Under the pieces are notes generated by a model. The model was not told where the DNA came from. It made no database searches and was given only the letters and a program-made list of their open reading frames with translations. Below are positions 58,004-64,000 of a DNA stretch of 64,000 nt, in pieces. The position numbers and the translations under genes were made by a program. This DNA is from Paraferrimonas sedimenticola. Lineage in GTDB: Bacteria > Pseudomonadota > Gammaproteobacteria > Enterobacterales > Shewanellaceae. The first letter of the stretch is position 1; every line of letters begins with the position of its first letter. The stretch covers positions 62,001 through 126,000 of the forward strand of contig NZ_NRIR01000006.1 in assembly GCF_002282855.1 (NCBI RefSeq). Direction: 5' to 3'.

Positions 58004-59083
58004 TTACCGCTCATCGATGGAAAAATCTATGGTCACTTTGCTTTCCGCTCTAACCGGTTTGCCATCCTCAAATTTTGGAGCATAGCGCCAGTTCTTTAGT
58101 GCTTTGGTTGTCTCTCTGGACAAGGATTTATTGGTGGATCTCACTATTTTCACGTTATCGACGAACCCCATTTCGTCAATCTCAAAATCAAGCACTACCT
58201 GCCCGCCTTGTTGTCTTCTCGCTAAGTTCACTGGATATTTTGGAGGTACGCGAAATAACGGCGAAGCCTCTTGGTTGGGGTCCCAAGGAGTCATGGCGCC
58301 AATCGCAACACAGTGAGGTGTCGCCTTGTCGCTTTCACCAACGCGCTCGTACAAGTCCACCAATTGAGCTCGGCTATGCACATCATAAGGATGATCTTTG
58401 GCACCTACCGCTTCCAGTTGTTGAATATTGAGCTCCAACAGTTCAATAGACTTCTCAAGCTTCCTATCAGCTCGATAGTAGTTTGCCAAAGTCGTGCGAG
58501 CTTCAAACAGACGACGGTCATTGTTGGCGAGCTCTTGTGAGAGAATGCGGTATGCCTTCTCCAACACCTTAGATTTGGGCGAGTTGGCTCTCAACAGCTC
58601 CTTGCCAGCTTCTAGGTATATATTGGCGGCATACAATGGGCTGGTTGAGTCGTGTATATCGGCGATGCTAATGGCATCTTGCAGGTAACGGATGCGCTTT
58701 TTGTTGGGTAAACCAGTTAGCTGACCCGCGCCAATCAGCGTGTCTGCCACCTCGATGGAATCTGGGCCATACAGCTCTTTGAAAATCAGACGAGCGCTAT
58801 TGAATGCATTGGCGGCTTCATATGCCTTGTCGTCATCGTGCCCAAGGGCATAGCCGTAATTGCTCCACAGCGCCGCACAGTTCTCGCTTTTTTCACCAAA
58901 CTTGTTACATCCAAGGTCAACGGATTGCTTCGCGTGAAGGGGTATCAATTCGTTGTTTTGAGCTTCGACGGCCGCTTGATAAGCCTGGTATGCTTTTGAA
59001 AAATCATTGCTTTGTGCAGGCTCGGCAACCAGATTAAACGACAATAAACCACCGGCGAATACCAGTGCAAAGCGCGGCAACAT
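58004..59083 (-). CDS. TonB family protein: periplasmic TPR-TonB_C (copy 1)
   Basis: 359 residues. Signal peptide with cleavage after NLVAEPA rather than a TonB anchor, then about 240 residues of helical TPR-like repeats (AANAFNSARLIFKELYG, YYRADRKLEKSIELLELNI), and a C-terminal TonB domain with PPKYPVNLARRQQGGQVVLDF and NWRYAPKFEDGKPV. No Pro-rich spacer. Paralog of the next gene. Either a periplasmic helper of the neighbouring receptor or a protein using the TonB_C fold for another purpose. Confidence 0.85.
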   Translation of the reverse strand: MLPRFALVFAGGLLSFNLVAEPAQSNDFSKAYQAYQAAVEAQNNELIPLHAKQSVDLGCNKFGEKSENCAALWSNYGYALGHDDDKAYEAANAFNSARLIFKELYGPDSIEVADTLIGAGQLTGLPNKKRIRYLQDAISIADIHDSTSPLYAANIYLEAGKELLRANSPKSKVLEKAYRILSQELANNDRRLFEARTTLANYYRADRKLEKSIELLELNIQQLEAVGAKDHPYDVHSRAQLVDLYERVGESDKATPHCVAIGAMTPWDPNQEASPLFRVPPKYPVNLARRQQGGQVVLDFEIDEMGFVDNVKIVRSTNKSLSRETTKALKNWRYAPKFEDGKPVRAESKVTIDFSIDER

Positions 59084-59209
59084 AGAGACACTCCTTGTTC
59101 AATACTTCCTAATTGCGGCAATGAAATTAACAATCTTTTCAAATAAACACAAAAAGAAACTGTCGTCCCCGTTGTAGTTGAGTGTGTTTTAGTCAGCAGC
59201 TAACGAGAA

Positions 59210-59227
59210 GGCGGGTGCCTGTATTGT
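59210..59227 (-). repeat. single decayed repeat copy
   Basis: GGCGGGTGCCTGTATTG, similar to the minus-orientation core with three changes, ten bases after the stop of the second TonB_C gene. Confidence 0.6.
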
Positions 59228-59236
59228 TATATCTGG

Positions 59237-60313
59237 CTATGGTTTAACGCGCTCGACACTAAAACTTACGGTACTCCGGGCCACAACTGGTTCGCCATTT
59301 TCGAATTTCGGGGCATAACGCCATTGCTTTAAGGCTTTCTTAGCGTATCGACTAAACCCCTTTGTGGACTCGATCACTTCGATATTCTCTACGAAGCCCG
59401 TTTCACTGATATCAAAGCTAAGATGTACGGTAGCCATCCCCACATTCCTTATTTTTGAAATTGGGAAATCGGGGTTCACCTTATACAAAGGCTCCGCCTC
59501 CTGATTGGGATCCCAAGGCTTCATGGCTCCTATAGCCAAACAATGTCGAGTCGCTTCGTCGCTTTTACCTAGCCTTTCGTACAACTCCACAAGCTGCGCC
59601 CGACTGTATACATCATATGGATTGGTGCTATCGCCAAGCCTATCTAATTGCGCAATATTCTCTTCAAAGAGCGCGATAGACTCACTGTAGTTTTCCGCCG
59701 CTCGATAATAAGCACCCAGCGTGCTTCGAGCCTCAAGAAATCGATCATCATCTGGCTCTAGATGGTCTTTAAACAACTCATAGGCTCGAATCAAAACACG
59801 TGATTGCTTAGAACCCATTTTTAGTAAAGTTTTACCGGCTTCTAGGTATATTTGAGCTGCTGTGACAGGGTCTTGCGCCTCTATAGCATTACCTATGTCT
59901 ATTGCCTCTCCAGCGTAAGCACCGACTCTCCTTGGAAACAAGCCATACAGTTCTGCAGCAGATAAATAGGTTTCTGCGACTTCGACTGAGTTTTCTCCAT
60001 ACAGCTTCAAAAAGATATTTCTAGCATCCTCTAGAAGCTCGTTGGTTTCTTCCGCATTCTCGAGCTCTTTAGGGAGGCTATTGGCGTAGTTGACCATTAA
60101 CGAAGCGCAGTTGGTGCTCGAATCGCCGAACTTTTTGCAGCCCAACTCAAAGGCAGTTTTGGCATGCTGAGTGATAGCTGATTTGTCGTCAGTTTCTAAG
60201 GCTTGGTTGTAGGCTTTATAGGCTGTTGAGAAATCATCAGTTTTTGATGAATGAGCACCTGAGAAAGGCAGAAAGCAAGCGATGACTGCGCCGAACCATA
60301 GTTTCGATGACAT
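59237..60313 (-). CDS. TonB family protein: periplasmic TPR-TonB_C (copy 2)
   Basis: 358 residues, same layout as copy 1: signal peptide (cleavage near SGAHS), TPR-like helices, TonB_C end with NPDFPISKIRNVGMATVHLSFDI and QWRYAPKFENGEPV. The block YSRAQLVELYERLGKSDEAT followed by HCLAIGAM.PWDPNQEA is nearly identical in both copies, so they arose by tandem duplication. Each gene has its own upstream gap and AAGGAG, so they may be transcribed separately. Confidence 0.85.
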   Translation of the reverse strand: MSSKLWFGAVIACFLPFSGAHSSKTDDFSTAYKAYNQALETDDKSAITQHAKTAFELGCKKFGDSSTNCASLMVNYANSLPKELENAEETNELLEDARNIFLKLYGENSVEVAETYLSAAELYGLFPRRVGAYAGEAIDIGNAIEAQDPVTAAQIYLEAGKTLLKMGSKQSRVLIRAYELFKDHLEPDDDRFLEARSTLGAYYRAAENYSESIALFEENIAQLDRLGDSTNPYDVYSRAQLVELYERLGKSDEATRHCLAIGAMKPWDPNQEAEPLYKVNPDFPISKIRNVGMATVHLSFDISETGFVENIEVIESTKGFSRYAKKALKQWRYAPKFENGEPVVARSTVSFSVERVKP

Positions 60314-60488
60314 AAAAACACTCCTTGTTTTATTGTTCCGCTTTCAACAGCAAGCCTTTAAGCTAGCAGCTTGGCCGTTTATAAGCAAAACCTAACCAAC
60401 TAAAGCATAAGCTATTCGTATAGATGAACGACTTAGAAGTTGAAACCCTGATTGCTGCTAGTGGCTGAAAAACCGAAGTGTCACTGAG

Positions 60489-60709
60489 AGTGGATGTCTG
60501 TGTTAGCTCAAAGCGAGTTAACGGTGGGTGTCTGTATTAATCCAAAGCTAATTAGCGGTGGGTGTCTGCGTTAGGTCAAAACAAATTAGCGATGGGTGTC
60601 TGTATTAATTCAAAGCGAGTTAACGGCGGGTGTCTGTGTTAATTCAAAGCGAGTTAACGGTGGGTGTCTGTGTTAGGCCAAAGCAAATTAGCGGTGGGTG
60701 TCTGTGTTA
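60489..60709 (-). repeat. seven repeat copies at an exact 34-bp period
   Basis: Minus-orientation cores end at 60505, 60539, 60573, 60607, 60641, 60675 and 60709: six steps of exactly 34. Core GGTGGGTGTCTGTGTTA with small changes; the 17-bp spacer has two alternating forms, containing GCGAGTTAAC or AAATTAGC. The last TTA is the stop codon complement of the methyltransferase gene. The rest of the gap 60314-60488 shows no feature except promoter-type AT-rich DNA before the TonB_C gene. Confidence 0.96.
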
Positions 60710-61495
60710 TTTGCGAGAGAAAAGCCATTGCTGGTAAGCCTGCTCGTAGGCCGCCATTTTCTGATGGGACTTTGAAGCTAAATGCGCTTGCCAATCGGCA
60801 GCGTTTTGGGCGGGGCCGACTCGGCACCAGGGGCAGTAGAACTTAGAACTTGGGATTGGCGGCTGCAAGCTATCTATTTGTGGAGAAATGGCTCGACCGA
60901 AATAGTAGCTGTAGGCCTGTGTGTTTTTGACTTTCTTATCTCGCTCTACGTTGCGAATCCGATAACCGGGAAATGCGCTGACATCGAACTCGCTTTTGCC
61001 CAGATACCCCAAATCACAACCGACAGCCAAGCTCGACTCCAAGTTCCAGTGGCGGTATGGCTGGACATCTTTTGAAGAGATAATTGCAAGCCCTGCGCCG
61101 GTGTCATCGAGTAAATGCGCATGGCAGTGTTCCAAAAACCAACGCAGTAACTGTCGATTCATTAGGTTGGAATCGACCTTAACGCCATCTCTCAAAGCTT
61201 GGCTGCTCACATCAGCAGTTAACAAGGGAAACTGAAAAATGACCGCATCAAAGTGCTTCGTCACACACTCCACAAAACTCTCAGGTCGAGTGACGTCCAA
61301 CCCAAACAACACCGGTACACCAGCGCTCTCAAGTTCAGAATGTCCATTGTCCGCATATTTAGCCAACAAACTTTCCCGAGAGTCATACACACTAGCGGTC
61401 AGGTCCGCCACAGAGCCCATGCGCGCCAAAGAACGCGAAAAGCTTAAATCGCCATCACCAATGGTCAGCACTCGCCAACTAGGGTCTAAATACAT
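60707..61495 (-). CDS. DUF2431/BMT5-like methyltransferase with C-terminal U1-like zinc finger
   Basis: 262 residues. Rossmann methyltransferase start TIGDGDLSFSRSLARM (GDGDxSFS as in the DUF2431/Bmt5 family), VYDSRESLLAKY, DAVIFQFP and NRQLLRWFLEHC. Residues about 226-250 form a zinc finger CPWC-x13-HLASKSH (C-x2-C-x13-H-x5-H) of the U1/matrin type. Eukaryotic relatives methylate rRNA uridine; the bacterial substrate is unknown. Its TAA stop is the start of the adjacent repeat array. Confidence 0.82.
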   Translation of the reverse strand: MYLDPSWRVLTIGDGDLSFSRSLARMGSVADLTASVYDSRESLLAKYADNGHSELESAGVPVLFGLDVTRPESFVECVTKHFDAVIFQFPLLTADVSSQALRDGVKVDSNLMNRQLLRWFLEHCHAHLLDDTGAGLAIISSKDVQPYRHWNLESSLAVGCDLGYLGKSEFDVSAFPGYRIRNVERDKKVKNTQAYSYYFGRAISPQIDSLQPPIPSSKFYCPWCRVGPAQNAADWQAHLASKSHQKMAAYEQAYQQWLFSRK

Positions 61496-61562
61496 GCCCG
61501 CTTCCCATCCTCACGATCGAATCAACCCGCTATACCGAGCAAATCATACACGCTCAAAAACG

Positions 61563-61591
61563 AAAAAGCCCCAAGCTAAGGCTTGAGGCTT
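61563..61591 (-). terminator. terminator of purC
   Basis: Minus strand: 11-bp stem AAGCCTCAAGC/GCTTGGGGCTT with one mismatch, short loop, TTTTTCG. Confidence 0.82.
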
Positions 61592-61609
61592 CTACGCACT
61601 GATAAAAAC

Positions 61610-62713
61610 TTAGTCCACCAAGTTGAACTCGTTTTTCAAAATCTCAAGGATTTCAGCGCGGGGGTTATCGCTTAGGTGTACTGGCTGGCCAGTGATTTTC
61701 TCAGCGATGTCGGTGTAGGTCTTAGAAACCGCCATTAGCACGTCAGTTGGCAGAGCGTTATCGCGCGCCAAGGCCGAGCGCTCCTCCATGCGGTCCTTGT
61801 TCAACAGAATGTCTGGATCTGGGAAGTGGTTAAGCAGCAACTGGCGGAAACCTTCTTTTGAGTTTTCCACGACTTTGCCATCGCGGTAGCTTGGGCCGTC
61901 CCAAATGCGTGACGAGTCAGGCGTACCCACTTCGTCCATGTAGATCAGCTTGTCGTTGCCCGAAGCATCGGTGACATAGCCAAATTCAAACTTGGTATCG
62001 ACAAAGATTTGATCGATTTTAGATAGCTCATCGCTAATAACGTCAAAACCTTCGCGCAGCAGACGCTCGTAGCGGTCGATGTCTTCTTTCGACTGGAACT
62101 TAAAGGCTTCGAAGTTGTTATCGATGTCGCTGCGGCTAATGTTCACATCGTCTACCGCCGGCACACCAGGAATATTTTCCAAAATACCTTTGGTCGATGG
62201 AGTGATCAGCAGCTCAGGAAGCTTCTTATCGCGCTCTAGGCCTTCAGGCATGGTGATGCCACAGAAATCGCGCTCGCCCTTGGCGTATGAGCGCCACATA
62301 GAGCCTGTGATGTACTGGCGACAAATCGCTTCAATCATCACTGGGCGGGCTTTTTGCACGATCCAAACGAACGGATGTGGGATTTCTAGAATGTGGCTAT
62401 CGGCCAAACCTTTTTCTTTGAACAGCCCAAACCAGTGGTTCGAAATCGCGTTCAAGGCGGCACCTTTACCCGGTACGCCGCGCATGTCGCCTTCGCCGTG
62501 CCAAATGCAGTCAAACGCCGAGATGCGGTCAGAAATCACCATGATGGCCAGTGGCGCATCTGCAGCGACGTCATAGCCACGGTCTTTAATCAGACGGGCA
62601 CTGTCTTCGGCAGTTAGCCAGTATACAGAGCGAACTTTTCCGCTGTGCACTGGAGCGTCGGTACGAATGGGTAGATCGTTATTTACGGCAAGTACTTTGT
62701 CGGCAAGACTCAT
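61610..62713 (-). CDS. purC: SAICAR synthase (long form)
   Basis: 367 residues, the long form found in several marine gammaproteobacteria rather than the 237-residue E. coli form. [11 protein letters not shown] (nucleotide-binding), [36 protein letters not shown], and DTKFEFGYV followed by [12 protein letters not shown], are family signatures. Ligates aspartate to CAIR in purine synthesis. Monocistronic with its own terminator. Confidence 0.95.
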   Translation of the reverse strand: MSLADKVLAVNNDLPIRTDAPVHSGKVRSVYWLTAEDSARLIKDRGYDVAADAPLAIMVISDRISAFDCIWHGEGDMRGVPGKGAALNAISNHWFGLFKEKGLADSHILEIPHPFVWIVQKARPVMIEAICRQYITGSMWRSYAKGERDFCGITMPEGLERDKKLPELLITPSTKGILENIPGVPAVDDVNISRSDIDNNFEAFKFQSKEDIDRYERLLREGFDVISDELSKIDQIFVDTKFEFGYVTDASGNDKLIYMDEVGTPDSSRIWDGPSYRDGKVVENSKEGFRQLLLNHFPDPDILLNKDRMEERSALARDNALPTDVLMAVSKTYTDIAEKITGQPVHLSDNPRAEILEILKNEFNLVD

Positions 62714-62822
62714 GGTTAGCGCTTTCCTAGGTCGACGTTGTTATTAATAGACTGTCACAAGTCTGTTTGTTAACAGCTTGTTAGGGTCGCAAAGTGTACC
62801 AGATCAAGGAATCGGCACACAA

Positions 62823-63527
62823 TTACAGCAATAAAGTTTCTTTAATAAATGGGATTGTCAGGCGACGCTGATGCACCATGGACGCTTTGTCTAGCTTATC
62901 CAATACATCAAACAGCGTTCGCATGTCCCGATTCAAACGATTCAGTAAAAAACGACCAGCATCCTCAGGCAAGCTCAAACCACGGGCTTCGGCGCGGCGA
63001 GTTAGGGCTGCCAGTTTTTGCTCATCATCCAGCGGGTGCAATTGGTAGGCCACGCCCCAAGACAATCGCGAGCGCAGATCCGGCAGCGCAATTGGCAAAC
63101 TGGCAGGACCTGCATTACCGCTGACAATTAAGGTGTGCCCTTGCTCGGCAACCCGATTGTACAAATCAAACACCGCCTCTTCCCACAGTGGATTGCCACA
63201 AATACTGTGTATGTCGTCCAGGCACACCAAGTCGCACTGCTCGAGATCTTCAAAAACGGCAACGGACAAACTGGAATGAATGGCTAGCGGCAAATAGAAG
63301 CTGCGACGCTGTGCCTCGTTGGCGGCAGCACAGGCGGCGTGGAGCAAATGCGTACGACCGCATTTAGGCTCGCCCCAAAGGAATACATTGTTGTCGCCTT
63401 TACCTTGGGCAATGCTTTGCAGCTGATCGATCAGCTCGCAATTCGCAGCCGCGTAAAAACTGGTAAAAGTCTCATCGTCCGGCAGGTACACCGGTAAGGA
63501 CAACTGGGTGGGCGAAGACTGGCTCAA
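62823..63527 (-). CDS. hda: DnaA regulatory inactivator Hda
   Basis: 234 residues. N-terminal clamp-binding motif QLSLPVYLPDDETF, AAA+ core with Walker A region GEPKCGRTHLLHA (Arg in place of Lys, as in Hda generally), CLDDIHSI Walker B and DLRSRLSWGVAYQL (Arg finger area). With the DNA-loaded clamp it stimulates ATP hydrolysis by DnaA after initiation. Confidence 0.95.
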   Translation of the reverse strand: MSQSSPTQLSLPVYLPDDETFTSFYAAANCELIDQLQSIAQGKGDNNVFLWGEPKCGRTHLLHAACAAANEAQRRSFYLPLAIHSSLSVAVFEDLEQCDLVCLDDIHSICGNPLWEEAVFDLYNRVAEQGHTLIVSGNAGPASLPIALPDLRSRLSWGVAYQLHPLDDEQKLAALTRRAEARGLSLPEDAGRFLLNRLNRDMRTLFDVLDKLDKASMVHQRRLTIPFIKETLLL

Positions 63528-63594
63528 TGATCCCTCTCGGGGTAACTCTTATTGCAAGGGATCATATCAAAAGCCAAAGGGGATCTGAACTCTG

Positions 63595-64000
63595 TTACGG
63601 CTGCCACCAAAAGTTTAATTCTTGCTTTGGTTGCAGATCGTCAGACGGAGTATCAGAAGCCTCCACCGGACTGATGCGAGAGTCTAGGCTCAGCTGTTGC
63701 TCAAGCTCGGCCAGCTGACCAAATAAGGCCACATCAAACTGAGCCACTTCGCCTTGATAGTTGCTCATCAAGAGTGACTTCACCGAAGGTAAGCTGCTCA
63801 AATAGCGCTCAAGCTCCACCAGCTTGGTCAGGTCCTTAATCGGCGCGAAGCTCAAGCTCACGGTATCGCTCTCGCCAGTGCTAACCACGGCGTAGCGATC
63901 CACATAATAGCCGCTTATCGCGCTCATCATGGCAGCTAGGGCGGCATCGGCATCAAGCGCTTGGTCTTGCAGGTTGAGCACAGGGCGCACAAACCCTTGA
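63595..64000 (-). CDS. DUF2066 protein, partial (N-terminus outside window)
   Basis: About 135 C-terminal residues; the frame stays open to the window edge (..QGFVRPVLNLQDQALD), so the annotated GTG at 63990 is not a start. DAALAAMMSAISGYYVDRYAVVSTGESDTVSLSF and YLSSLPSVKSLLMSNYQGEVAQFDV match DUF2066 proteins that commonly precede hda in Alteromonadales. Function unknown. Confidence 0.8.
   Translation of the reverse strand, partial: QGFVRPVLNLQDQALDADAALAAMMSAISGYYVDRYAVVSTGESDTVSLSFAPIKDLTKLVELERYLSSLPSVKSLLMSNYQGEVAQFDVALFGQLAELEQQLSLDSRISPVEASDTPSDDLQPKQELNFWWQP

Noticed and set aside
61610-62713. purC 130 residues longer than the E. coli form as a fusion
   Set aside because: The long form is an established variant of SAICAR synthase and aligns along its length with the family motifs.
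62823-63527. Degenerate Walker A in Hda as a loss of function
   Set aside because: Arg instead of Lys in this loop is a normal feature of Hda proteins.

Overview
The window is chromosomal DNA of a gammaproteobacterium, most probably an Alteromonadales member close to Shewanella/Ferrimonas. The evidence is neighbourhood and gene content: smc-zipA-ligA divergent from cysZ-cysK, yffB-dapE-vanY, bamC-dapA opposite gcvR-bcp, perM-bepA-yfgD-DUF2069 and hda-DUF2066, together with a LiuR-type MerR regulator, menA, a YeeN-type YebC protein and DUF2897. Genus and species cannot be fixed from the sequence alone. No rRNA, tRNA, cas genes, phage genes or classical insertion sequence were seen.

Layout. 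1-15 kb: branched-chain amino acid and short-chain acyl-CoA metabolism. This holds the valine operon atoB-mmsA-acyl-CoA dehydrogenase-HIBYL-CoA hydrolase-mmsB, then metA, two unusual SDR proteins, ybaY-like and tesB, menA, prpE, and liuR-liuA. Two inverted repeats of the form TTTACG..CGTAAA, one before the valine operon and one in the prpE/liuR gap, suggest LiuR ties these units together. 15-26 kb: an AraC regulator divergent from an alpha/beta hydrolase with a Cys nucleophile, ligA, zipA, smc, cysZ, cysK. 26-34 kb: a chemoreceptor, an ACT protein, a YebC-family protein, a decayed UDP-glucuronate epimerase pseudogene, yffB-dapE-vanY, can, kdsB and DUF2897. 34-46 kb: a RAYT-type HUH transposase, a DUF4019 protein, an RND efflux pair, bamC-dapA, gcvR, bcp, argO/argP and perM. 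46-49 kb: a TusA-like protein, bepA, yfgD and DUF2069. 49-63 kb: a stretch lying between DUF2069 and hda, which are close together in relatives. It holds a lipoprotein with a HELAH motif, a YghU-type GST, an esterase-like protein, a GNAT, an FAD dehydrogenase, a TonB-dependent receptor, two paralogous periplasmic TPR-TonB_C proteins, a DUF2431-type methyltransferase with a U1-like zinc finger, and purC. The window ends with hda and a partial DUF2066 gene.

The most striking signal is a dispersed short repeat family with a 17-nt core, TAACACAGACACCCACC. About 27 copies lie in seven intergenic clusters: six direct copies at a 44-46 nt period (27799-28069), a mixed cluster (29941-30080), a pair (33934-33990), a cluster with an inverted pair (35786-35870), four copies at a 44-45 nt period (54955-55108), one decayed copy (59210-59227), and seven copies at an exact 34 nt period (60489-60709). 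At three genes the leading TAA of the core is itself the stop codon. A RAYT-type transposase at 34151-35125 sits between two clusters and is the obvious candidate for having mobilised the family, but that link is inferred.
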